From: Thecaphora thlaspeos | Taxonomy: Eukaryota; Basidiomycota; Ustilaginomycetes; Urocystidales; Glomosporiaceae | DNA length: 64,000 nucleotides | Assembly: GCA_900291925.1 (NCBI GenBank) | Contig: UWYS01000004.1 | Location: 744,001 to 808,000, forward strand | Reading direction: 5' to 3' | Program-made: the position numbers and the translations under genes | Shown here: positions 1 to 9,547 of the stretch, one piece after another | Position numbering within the stretch: position 1 is the stretch's first letter | How the letters are laid out: the number at the start of each line of letters is the position of its first letter | Notes under the pieces: generated by a model | Database searches by the model: none | The model's input: only the letters and a program-made list of their open reading frames with translations | What the model was told of the DNA's origin: nothing

Positions 1-559
1 TTGGAGCCGGAGGCCTCATTCTTGGCCACCTCAGACTCTTCGCCCTCGGGAAAGTTGTACCTCGCTCGGTACTCCATCAGCCGTTTGAGCTCGGCCAGTG
101 CCTTTTCGATCTCTGGCACGGTTCGCGAGCAGTAGATGAGCCTCCTCGACGCAGGGTGGAACTGGAGGATCGATCAGGTTTCAACGGGCAGAAGCCGACA
201 AGGCCGTCAGCTCTAGCTCGCGGACGAGGCGAAGGCAGAAGCGAAAGCGACGACGAGAGCGACTCGACGCACCTTTTGATAGCTGACGATGAGACTGAGG
301 AGCGAGACGGTCTTGCCGGTCCCGGACGGCATCTCTAGGACGCAGTGGCCGTTGGCGTCGAGCGTCCGCTTGAGATCGGTCATGTAAGCATATTGCTCGG
401 CTGTGAGGCGAGAAGGAGTCGAAGAGAGACGTGAGCTCCTCTCTTCCGCGCCCATCGTCAGGTACGAAAAGGTCCTAACGCGGTGCGACGGTGCTGCTAC
501 ATACGGTAGATCTTTGGATAGGGAAAGAGCACCGGCAGCTCGTCGATGTAGAACTTCAT
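1..559 (-). CDS. RAD3: XPD/Rad3 5'-3' DNA helicase of TFIIH, N-terminal part (runs off window)
   Basis: ATP-dependent DNA helicase subunit of TFIIH, used in nucleotide-excision repair and promoter opening. Three exons can be read: 505-559, 273-400 and 1-161, the last continuing beyond the window. Exon 1 opens with [18 protein letters not shown], the classic XPD start. Exon 2 carries the Walker A ([14 protein letters not shown], about residues 42-55). Exon 3 carries [18 protein letters not shown], the signature that follows motif I. The donors are GTATGT and GTGCGT, and all phases close (55 + 128 nt = 61 codons). The start is fixed by conservation of the first residues. The iron-sulfur cysteines and the second helicase lobe lie outside the window. 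Family identity is very secure; exon borders are inferred from sequence. Confidence 0.95.
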
Positions 560-1037
560 TGCAACGGAGGGTCGTTTTCCTCAGCGGGCGGTCGGAACGA
601 GCAGCGGTGGGCCAGGAGCGTTGGCAGGAAGGGTGAAAGATTTTGCTTCGTTGCAATGACAGGGTGTGCCCTGATGGAGCGATGGGAAGGGGTGCGATGG
701 CAGCGACGACGGGACAGGTGGTCGTAGGAAGGAAGAAAGGGTCCGGACCGGAAGCTGCGCCCATTTCTCAGCAGCCGCACGCCCCACGGCACGCGCGCCC
801 TTTCCGCCTTCTGCCAACATGGAAGATATGGAGGTCTGCAAGCGCAGCGCCTTGCCCCCCTCAAAGATGGTGTTGGCTGAACTCTTCGCATGTGGTGTTC
901 CGGCAGCCACGCCGCTCGCTCTTGCACTGCTCCTTGCCAGATACCTAGCATTTCAGGGATACACAGCATCTGACTACACATCGGACTTTTCTCTCAGAAC
1001 TGTACACAAGGGTGAGGAAAGACTTGCGGGATCCCCT
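560..1037. other. Intergenic, RAD3 promoter / monooxygenase 3' side
   Basis: 478 bases between the RAD3 start and the stop codon of the flavin monooxygenase. Reading frames here are short and antisense or TTG/GTG-started. I see no gene, repeat or RNA. It should hold the RAD3 promoter and the monooxygenase 3' end. Confidence 0.6.
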
Positions 1038-3280
1038 TCAAGCCTTTGACCCCCTTCCCTCGTAATCGAGCTTCGGAGGCTCAGCGCCGGCCTTCCACGT
1101 GAATTTTGCGCCGTAATGGTCGTCCCTGAGCTTCTTCTGACCTACACCGTATAGCTTCTCTCGACTGGTGATGCCAATGACCTTGTTGGGGCCGTAGCCG
1201 CTCGCCGGACCGTCGGTGAACGTCTCCTGTGGCGGCTGCGGCACTGACGGGTAGTCGGACCAGACCCGGCCGCGCCGCTGGAGAATGGGGATGCCGAGCT
1301 CGACCAGATCCTCGAACGTTCCAGGCGCCAGGGTGTAGGCGAGGTTGAAGCCGTCGGCGCCCGACAGCTCGATCCACTCCTCGAGCTGATCGGCGATCGA
1401 CTCCGGTCCACCGACGATCGTCGGGCCCAGCCCGCCGAGCTTGATCTTTTCCGCCACGGCCATCTTGGTCCACTTGAGCACCGACGGATCTTGGCTGGAA
1501 AAGTTCTCGATGGTCGACTTGATCGCGTTGCTCTCGGTCAGACGGAGCTCCTCATCGTCGCCAAAGGGATTCGGGTCGATGCCGGTCCAGCCTCCAAAGA
1601 GAGCGAGCGCGCCTTCGTCCGAACCGTGCTTGAAGTGCTCCTCGTACTTGGCCTGCGCCTCTTCGTCCGTCCTACCGACGACGGGACAGAGCAGCGCCAG
1701 CACTTTGATGCTCTGCGGGTCCCTGCCGGCTTCTTTGGCCGCCAGGCGAGCCGCGTCGACGCGCTTCTTGGCCACGTCCGGCCGATGCGCCCCGATGAAG
1801 ATGGCTTCAGCATGCTTGCCAGCGAACGCCATGCCCGGTCCAGAGCTTCCCTATAGGCGTGACGGCAGAACAGATGGGAGGCGTGGAACGTGTCAGACGC
1901 CTTCCAACGCAAGAGGCTGGGGCAGCAGCGGCATCGGCATAGGCAAACTCACGGCTTGGAAGATGACGGGCGTACGCTAAGGGCTTGGCTCGCTGATGTG
2001 AGGTCCCGGCACACTCTCGAAGTACTGGCCGGTGTGATTGATCGCCATGACCTTGTCCGGTCGGGTGTAGATCCCCTTCGCATCGTTGTGCTGGATAGCG
2101 TCGTCGGCCCACGAAGACTCCCACAGCTTGTAAACGACCTGCGAGGGGGGAAGGCCAGCGTGAAAGGGATCAGAGATCAGCCTTGGGTGCTTTCAAGCGC
2201 GCACGGCAGAAGTTACGCTGCAACTCACGTCCATGTACTCGTGCGCCACGTCGCTGAGCGGCGCAGAGAACGCAAGACGTATGGTCACGGACGATATCAG
2301 CAGGGTTGATCTATCGTATCGCCTGGTCCCAAGCCCCGTCGCTCACTCACTATCTCTTCGCATGGAGATCCTGCTTCTTGCCGCCAAACTGTCGGGCGGC
2401 GCTGTCCAGATACCTGTTGATGGATCCAGCTCGAGGAAGGTGAACATCTTAGCCAGCTGTATCATTAGCTTGATGTGCTGCTACTGTGCCTTGACTCACC
2501 CCGTCACCACATTCCATCCGCACCGACCATTTGTGAGGTGGTCAAGGGTGCTGAATCGCCTCGCGAGCTCATAAGGGTGCTGGTAGCTGGTGGTGACTGT
2601 GATGCCAAAGGAGAGGTCCTTGGTAGCTGCGGCCATGGCCGAGATCAGCAGCAGCGGATCGATGACACTACGAGCAAGGAAGGGCAGCGGAAAGTACCAC
2701 AGAACGAATCGGTGTCAGCTTTGCCGTCGACCGACGACTGGGCAAAGAGAGCGAAGGGTGCTCGAGACTTACGGGAACTGGGCGCCCGACTGCAGAGTCG
2801 CGTCGAGGTTCCCCTTGTAGACGTCATAGCCGCCAAGCACATCGGCGAGGAAGAGACCGTCGAAGCGGCCCTTCTCCAGCAGTTTGGCGTGGTCAATCCA
2901 GTAGCTGAGCTTGTTGTGGTACTTGCTCCTGTCCGCCAGGTGCGTCCAGACTCCGGGCGACTGGTGACCGCTGCGGTTGTCGCGTGTCGCGTTCCGAAGC
3001 GGTGCGAGAGGGGAAGTACGCCGCGCATGGTCAGTTGATGATGACAAGACCGGCGCTCGAAGGCATCACAGCAAGCTATTTACTTACGAGCAGCCCATCA
3101 TGAAGGCATACAGGACTGAAAAGTCCGGCAAGGGCCGAAGGGAAGTCAGGATCATGCACCAGCGAGCATCCAGTATCCCGTTTACTCGTTGTTGGCAACG
3201 ACTGGCTCGAACTCACTGATTCTCTTCTGCGAGCCATTTTCCTGCACGGATGCCGAACCGGAGTCTCCTGAAGGCACCAT
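1038..3280 (-). pseudogene. LLM-class flavin-dependent monooxygenase (NtaA/SnaA/DszA type) with one in-frame TAG
   Basis: Bacterial-luciferase-like monooxygenase; the family uses FMNH2 and O2 to oxidise small organic substrates. Eight exons with closing phases: 3217-3280, 3088-3115, 2773-2970, 2500-2667, 2351-2413, 2229-2253, 1953-2138 and 1038-1850. Together they encode about 514 residues, normal to slightly long for the family. Recognisable blocks in order are SPGVWTHLADRSKYHNKLSY, KGRFDGLFLADVLGGYDVYK, DLSFGITVTTSYQHPYELAR, FSTLDHLTNGR, GIYTRPDKVMAINHTGQYFE, GKHAEAIFIGAHRP and LGGLGPTIVGGPESIADQLE. In exon 7 the conserved block PGPHISEPSP-x-RTPVIFQA has TAG (1977-1979) where relatives usually have Gln. 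The frame is open and conserved on both sides, so this is either a recent nonsense mutation, readthrough or editing, or a sequencing error. The protein ends in SKA, a weak peroxisomal-type C-terminus. Labelled pseudogene because of the TAG only; the reading frame is otherwise intact. Confidence 0.8.
1977..1979 (-). other. In-frame TAG inside conserved block of the flavin monooxygenase
   Basis: On the minus strand the codons read CCT TAG CGT between ISEPSP and RTPVIFQA, in the same frame as both flanks. An intron ending at this TAG would need the donor-like GTGCCG only 36 bases upstream and would delete the conserved PGPHISEPSP, so splicing is an unlikely explanation. CAG to TAG is a single C-to-T change. 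Confidence 0.85.
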
Positions 3281-4078
3281 GGTGTCAATGTGTCTGCTCC
3301 TGTACTTTCAGAGGTCTTGCGCTGTACGCAAATCGCTAGGGATGGCTGGTAAGGGGTGGTGGTGACGGTGATGGCGGAGAGGACTATGTGGACTCGGGCC
3401 GTTGATCGATCGCAGGCTGAATGCATAGCAGCGGTCGCTCTTATAAAGGCGCTAGCCTACGGGAAGTGACAGCCGCACGGCCGCCCGGAAGGCAGCACTG
3501 GCTCGACAGCCGCTTCCACCCGCAACCTTGAGAAGCCTGGTCGAGATTGTCGCTGCAAGAAGCAGGAGGGTGGGCCGGTGAGCGAGGTAGTCCGAGCTAT
3601 CACCGTATAGATAGGACAGCATGTGGGACAGTGGACTCCGCGGTGCGGAGGGGGGCCGAAGGTGTGATTGCGAGCGAGCGAGTGGATTGCGACATCGTCG
3701 GTCTGACGGTCGCCAGCGGGGCGTCTCAAAGAAGGCTTATGGAGATGGCCCGCTGATGATCCAGGAATAGTCTGGTCGTTGAGTGATTGAGTGAACTGAG
3801 AGGTTAGCGCTGTTAGAGAGAGTGGTGTTCTAGGCGGCGAGGATCAAGATGGCGTGCGAAGGTGGGTTCGTTGCAAATGACAGCCTCCACCCCTCGCCCT
3901 CTTGGACACACACCACGCGTCTGAAAGCGCTCCCCCCACAAATCCCTAGCGAGCAGATGGACAGGCAGGCAAAGCAAGCAGAACCACCGTCACACCGTAG
4001 CAGAGTCTACACAAGTGCTGTATCAACGACTAGAACAATCCTTGGCTGCAACCGAGTCGGGTCAGAAGTGCACGCACT
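3281..4078. other. Intergenic region between monooxygenase and fusion gene
   Basis: 798 bases between the monooxygenase start and the stop codon of the next gene on the same strand. It contains only short, composition-driven reading frames. It presumably carries the monooxygenase promoter. No repeat or RNA gene was recognised. Confidence 0.55.
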
Positions 4079-6719
4079 TCATCGCGGCCAAACCTCTGCA
4101 AAGCACTCCTGGAGATCTGTGACAAAGTCGTACGGCACTTCGAGGGCTGCAGAGGCAGCCGCGATGGTGTCGGGAGCGATAAAGGCAAATCAGCATCCGA
4201 GATCAGCCCAACGAAGCTCGGCGCGCGAACACCGCTTCTTGCGATCACACTTACCGGCAAAGTGTCCGCCGCGGTCGTGCGTCCGCCACCAACGGAGGTT
4301 GACGCTGGCGCCGACGAAACTGCGCGGCACCGAGATGATGTCCTTGAAGTCGCTGAAGCCGGTCGGGCAGGCGACGTAGTTATTCGGATCGCTGACAATC
4401 GTCGCGATGCCATTGGGAGGACGGTTGCGGTAAGGGTACATCGACCTTGGCATCGTCTGCGTCAGCTCCCAGAGCGTCAGGCTCGAGAGGATCTCGGCGT
4501 CGGTGATGCAGCCCTCGTCGCTCCAGTCGTAGAACTTTTCCGCGATGTAGGCGAGGCTGGCGAGCGGGCTCCTGCTAAGCACCAGTCCCAGCGTCGAGGG
4601 TCGCGTCTCCTGCATGTTGGCATAGGCCTGGCCGCTGTTGACAAACTCGATGCCGCGCCACATCCTCTCCCGCTCGCCCTGCGACGGCGGTCCGGGCAGC
4701 GCGCAAAGCGTCCAGTAGTGGGCCACCTTCCAGGCAAGGTCGCCGAGCCGTCCAAAGACAGGGAAGGAACTAGCGTACCACGTCTTGGGAAGCTTTTGCG
4801 GCAGCTTCTGGATCCAGTGTGGCGTCCTGTTGCCGAGCAGCGGAAGCCTGATCGCTGGTGCGACGCTGGGGCAGAAGTTGAGGTGAGTCGCCAGCACCCT
4901 ATCCGGAAACTGCGTGGCCATGATGCGCAGCACCAGGCTGCCCCAGTCGCCCGCCTGGACGGCGTAGTGAGTGTACCCGAGCCCGACCATCAGCTTGTCC
5001 ATGATTCGGGCGACGTCGCGGACGAGGAAGTCTCCGTCGGGGCCTGACTGGTGGCCCGTGACCTTACCCGTCTTTGCGTTCTTGGCGAGGCCGCGCGGGC
5101 TGCTGCTGAAGGCGTACCCAGGGTGGCTAGGAATCACGACGTCGAAGCGGACTTGGCTGAGGTTGCCGGGGTGAGCCAGCGGCTTGATGCAGTCGAGGAA
5201 CTCCATGAACGAGCCAGGCCAGCCGTGGAGCAGCAGGATGGGGATTATCTTGGCCGAGTCATCGGGCGACGCCCTCTCGTGGATGTAGTGCAGGTCAATA
5301 TCCTCGATCTCGACCTTGTAGTGGTCAAACGTCTGCAGCTGGGCTTGGCGGGCTGCCCAGGTATCGTGGTCGGGGCCCGCTCGCTTCTCGTCTTCGGGAT
5401 TGGTGGGTCGCCCCTTACCCTTGAGGAAAGGAACCCAGGCGTCTGCCAGCCGCTTGAAGTCGCCGTGACGCAGCCCGAACCGCTCGTCGGATCCTTCGAA
5501 GGCGGACTCGGCCGGAAGGCCCCGCTCCAAGTCCTCTTCCAGCCTCGAGATCAGAGTTTGTACCTCCTCGTCTCGAAACGTCGGATCGAACCATCTTGGC
5601 GAGAAAGCGCCTTTGCCAATGCGTTGCTTCTCAGAGCCGCCGTCGGCGGCGCCCCGAAACGACGTCTCAGGACCGGCTTCATCCGATGACGCCACCCCTG
5701 CCCTGTCCTTGACGTCGTGCAAGACGAAGCCGACCGACGGCTTGGCCTGATGCTTCTGCCAGAACTCCTGGCCGTCCAACGCTCGCTCGAGGAAGTGCGG
5801 CATTTTGTCTTCGTCGCTCTTGGCAATCGGCCGGGGCAGAGTGTCGATGCCGTACTCCTTCATGAGCTCGCTGACCCAGGTTGACCCGATGTTCTCGCTC
5901 TGTCCGGGTATGGATGGCTTCAAGACCGCAGCGAGCTGCCACCAGTCATACACGTGGCAGTCTAGCCGGGGATAAGAGGAAAGTAGAAACAGACAGGTTC
6001 GGCGCGTCAGTGGGCCGCTCAGGGCACTTTCAAGCTGTACCGATCACGTCGCGAGGGTAGCGCTGCTTACCGGAAACGATCCACCGCTGTCCCCAGGCCG
6101 CATCCGTGCTCTGGTGCATGAGCCAGATGGCCTGAGCGACGTCCTTGCCGTGAACAAAGTGCACGCTCCCTTTCAGGCCGAGCTTCTCCTTTGTTCCACC
6201 TACTTTGGCGGCAAAGTTGCGGGGGTCCCGCAAGCCACCATAGAGGCCGGCGAGGTTTAGGACGCAGGACCTTCTCGCACCGACCGCGTCCGCTTGCTCG
6301 GCGCCCCTGTCGAGCTCGATCAGGCGCTGCTCCGACGCCGCGCGCGGATTGGATGTGTCGAAGGGGGAGCGCGAGTTGCACGATCCGCCATGCCAGATGC
6401 CCGTGCTGCCGAGCTGGATCCAGCGCGCCGTGCCGTGCAGAGTCTCGTAAGCCTCTACGAGAGTTGCGACTTGATCCGGATTCTTGATGGGAAAGATGAT
6501 GACCACCGTCCTGGCCTTGGGAAGCTGCTCTAGGCTAGCGGGATCGACTGGATCGGTCAGCTCGCAGCGGCACTGGCCTTGGGCCGCCTCTTCCGGCGTC
6601 GGTTCACGCCGAGAGGTGAAGGCACAAGAGGCTCCCTTTTCCTCCAGGAGCGGGCGGATGAAGCTTGACGACCAGCCGCTGCCGAGCAGCAGGACATCCA
6701 CGGAAGTGGTCGCCGACAT
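4079..6719 (-). CDS. Fusion: NAD(P)-binding epimerase-like domain + microsomal-type epoxide hydrolase
   Basis: Three exons (6071-6719, 4255-5961, 4146 down to 4079; 2,424 nt) encode about 807 residues. Residues 1 to about 295 are a Rossmann-fold NAD(P)-binding protein of the YeeZ/NAD-dependent epimerase type. It starts VDVLLLGSGWSSSFIRPLLE, and its C-terminal end crosses intron 1: RWIVSDCHVYDWW, then WVSELMKEYGIDTLPRP and RALDGQEFWQKHQAKPS. From about residue 337 the chain is an EPHX1-type epoxide hydrolase (hydrolyses epoxides to diols): an EHN-type N-terminal segment (FRDEEVQTLISRLEEDL), oxyanion motif HGWPGSF (462-468), nucleophile Asp555 in QAGDWGSLV, and catalytic His in GGHFAALEVPYDFV, read across intron 2 (acceptor TGCAG). 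No ATG lies in frame between the domains, so the simplest reading is one bifunctional protein. The start is the Met just before the Rossmann strand. Alternative: two genes, with an undetected splice or start. The gene lies downstream of a flavin monooxygenase on the same strand. Confidence 0.8.
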
Positions 6720-7222
6720 GACGCCGTGCGGCAGGCCGTTAGATCGAGGGTCGAGCGTAGGCGTGGCGTATCGACGGGATGTTCCAGAAGCGTCACAGTC
6801 GTCGCAGCCGCTCCAGGATATTCGTGCGTTGCGCTGAGCTTGGATGACGGAGAGGGCGCTAATTGCAGTAGGTAGTACGTCTGAAGGCAGCGGTACACAG
6901 GAGCTCCGGACGATGTGGGCGCCGACCCGCATCCCACACCCGTCATTGAAGCTCGTCAGACGATACCCCTCCACTTGGCCACTTTCCCGTACGAAAGGCG
7001 GAGAGCCGGACGAGCACGGTCTTGAGCCACACCGACCGGCCGGCCTGACTCGACACATCCTCTCTGTCTCGAACTATTCATCTATCTTTCTGTCTCTCTC
7101 TCTCTACCCTTCTCTCTCTCTGTCTCACTCTCTGTCCAACGCTAGGGTCGTATTTCGTGTTACTGTACGACGAGTCACCCGGTCCTCTCCGTTGATCGAA
7201 TTCACGGGAATTTTCATGGAGC
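6720..7222. other. Intergenic, promoter side of the fusion gene
   Basis: About 500 bases upstream of the fusion-gene start. It contains a pyrimidine-rich CT microsatellite at about 7083-7135. No convincing gene was seen, although an open frame runs upstream of the chosen start without domain content. Confidence 0.5.
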
Positions 7223-7677
7223 TCACGTTTCTATCACGCCCGACGTAAGGAGGCGACGCCATCGGTGTCCGCCCTGCCAAACAAATCGAGGATCGTCGTG
7301 GATTGGCAAGGCGAGGCCGGACCCTATCTAAGAAGTGTCGCTTGGAGCACGCGGGATGATGGAACGCGCGCACATCCATGACGTTCGCCTCGGCTGGCGA
7401 TGTAGGTTGTACTCACCTGTACTCGTGTAGTTACAGAGCGACTCCTCCCGACGCCGAGCGCCTTGATCTTCTCGATCTTTGTATTCGAGGATCGACGTTC
7501 AGCCGCCGCATGCCTCGTCGATGGTGAGTACTTACAACACTGTGGCGCGCCAGGCAAGGGCCATTCGACTTCGCTGCATTGAGAATCGCCGATAAACCTA
7601 CACTTCCACGTACTCTGGCTGGACACGGTCGATGCTGCGTCGGCGAACAAGGCCTGCTGGCACAAAGCGATTTCCAT
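7223..7677 (-). CDS. Tentative small four-exon gene, unknown product (about 70 aa)
   Basis: I do not recognise the product. A spliced frame closes in phase: 7614-7677, 7536-7573, 7417-7476 and 7223-7273 (213 nt). Three consecutive consensus donors (GTACGT, GTAAGT, GTGAGT) in the right order are the main argument. The peptide begins MEIALCQQALFADAAST, has a basic middle (IEKIKALGVGRSRSVTTRVQ) and ends LLTSGVIET. There is no domain, signal peptide or membrane segment. The second acceptor (ACAAAG) is weak. It could equally be non-coding sequence with chance splice motifs. Confidence 0.25.
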
Positions 7678-7832
7678 GGTCGTCTACTATAAAGAGCAAC
7701 AGCGCTGTAACTACCGCTACATAAGGACATACACAGTCTCGGTATTCCGAGGGACCCGGATCACCTCACCTGATTACTGTACTGCAGTGACAATAAACGA
7801 TGCAGACAGCTTGGCAACCTTACGTGCTGTAA

Positions 7833-8158
7833 CTAGTCATGGTCATCGTCCGGGCTTGACCATCTCGATATGCGCGTTTCCTTTTGTGGTCTCCCAGCCA
7901 GTCGGAAGTCCAAGTCATCCACATCATTTACGCCGTTGGGGACGGGATCTGGGAAAAGGGCAAGGCAGGCAGGGTAAGTGTTGATCAAGGACATCCATGT
8001 CGACGCCGAACAATGTTAATCCAAGCAGGCAAGACACAAACTCGAATACAAAACTTCCATCAGCACAACACACTCTGTATCGAGGCACACACGCTGCTGA
8101 GAACTTACGTACGCCCTGAGGCATGCTCCTGCCCCCTTGTGGTAGCGGCGGAAGGCAT
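7833..8158 (-). CDS. Tentative small two-exon gene, unknown product (about 53 aa)
   Basis: Exon 1 (8113-8158) reads MPSAATTRGQEHASG and ends at a GTACGT donor. Exon 2 (7833-7948) follows a CCCAG acceptor and reads PVPNGVNDVDDLDF, then RISRWSSPDDDHD and a TAG stop. Phases close (46 + 116 nt). The acidic C-terminal exon looks coding, but the protein matches nothing I know and an additional internal exon is possible. The roughly 160-base intron has no open alternative. It lies in a gene-poor stretch with the tentative gene at 7223-7677 on the same strand. Confidence 0.3.
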
Positions 8159-9417
8159 CGTGATGCGGTGTCGTACAGTAATGGGCGATCTCGTAGAGAG
8201 AGGTTTAGCACTTCTCCGTTGGATCTAATTGCCTATTGCCGTGGGAGGGGGAAAGACCTGGCATGTCTGTACTTAGCTAGCAGGCCTGAGCATGTCGAGG
8301 CGGGTCTCGCCCTGGCCTGGCGTTTGAGAACCTGACTCGGCGCTGCTACCTGGCGGTACAGTGCAGAGGACGCTGGCTGAGCTGCCGCGGCGGCCCGGGG
8401 GAGAGGGGGAAGAAAGAGGAAGGGGAAATGGAGAGCCGAGACGGCTGACGACGGGGTTTCTTATGGCGTGAGCGATGGGCTGGGTGTTACTTCGGTGTGA
8501 CTCTTGGCTCACTCCCTGCCTTCGCCGACCCCCGACCCTCTCCGAGGTGTGAGCGGGCACTTGGCCGGCCGCGTTTGTTCGTGTTCGTTCAGAACATTGC
8601 CGTTCCGATCCAACGAGCAAAGACCTCCTCGGTGTCGTCTCTCGTCGCTTCAGAGCTACAGCGCCTCGGTCTTCTTCGCCACTACCACCACCAGCACCAC
8701 CGAACCAGAATCCCCCTTTCGTACTCGCCCTGTCCGCCGCTCGCCCTCGCACGACTGCGACTGTTCCACCGAGGGCCAGCAACGACCTCAGCACTTGAGC
8801 TTGAAGACTGGTCCGAGTCAATTTGCTTCTCTTGCCCTCGTTCGTTCGCCTCTTAGCCCCCGTCATCCCTTCGACCTGGCGAAACACCGAATACAACAAC
8901 CACAGCATCGCCGCTCCAGCGCGCACCAACACGCCCACGACGAGATCAGGCTTTACTGCACCACCACACTTGACGCTGCGTGGCCCGTTCAACGCGACGG
9001 CAGGACAGACGGACCGGCTTCGTCATCGCTATCGCCGTCGAACCGACCAGTCGGCCCACCCGCGCTGCGCCATTTGACCGCAACCCACTGCGGCCCTGCA
9101 CCAAAGAGGTGCTTCCACGGCAACCGCCCACCCTCCTGGACGAAGAAAAGACGCCCTTAACCTGTCTCTCTCAGGGGGAGAAAACACACGATACGCGCCC
9201 AGGATCCAACCTCGCCTCTTCTGCGCCGGCCGGCCTTTTTCTCTTCCAGCCGACGGCGGCCGACGGCGGAAGCAGCTCTGACCCGGCATCGCAATAGGTA
9301 CCTTAAGGCTCTCAAGCTGCACCTACGAAGCCATCTGGCAGCGTAGGTCGAGGCATCAGGCCGGAGAGACGCGGAAGGCAAGGAGAATTGTAGCAAAGCC
9401 GTAGACAGGGGACGGGA

Positions 9418-9458
<41 letters not shown>

Positions 9459-9547
9459 AACTCTTCAGCTCCTTGCTCAGACCGCGACCGCGACCACACT
9501 CTGGAACCCTCGCGTCTGCACAGTAGAACTAGCCAGCAGCCGCTGCG
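8159..9547. other. Intergenic, upstream region of the carrier gene
   Basis: About 1.4 kb without a gene I can support. Overlapping frames on both strands (for example 8273-8992 and 8504-9160) are compositional. The last part should be promoter and 5' leader of the carrier gene and contains an ACG trinucleotide array at about 9418-9458. Confidence 0.5.
9418..9458. repeat. ACG trinucleotide microsatellite
   Basis: About 13 uninterrupted ACG units, ending some 90 bases before the carrier-gene ATG, in the probable 5' leader. On the minus strand it yields a serine run in a spurious frame. Confidence 0.9.

Noticed and set aside
1944..1979. Short intron removing the TAG in the monooxygenase
   Set aside because: It would be about 36 bases long with a weak donor and would delete residues conserved in the family.
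5951..5953. Start of the epoxide hydrolase at a GTG at 5953
   Set aside because: The first ~75 residues after it match the C-terminal end of the upstream epimerase domain, and an intron (acceptor CTAG before 5961) joins the two; a GTG start is not credible for this gene.
8273..9160. Overlapping frames on both strands upstream of the carrier
   Set aside because: No domain, no splice logic, and codon content is explained by base composition and trinucleotide repeats.
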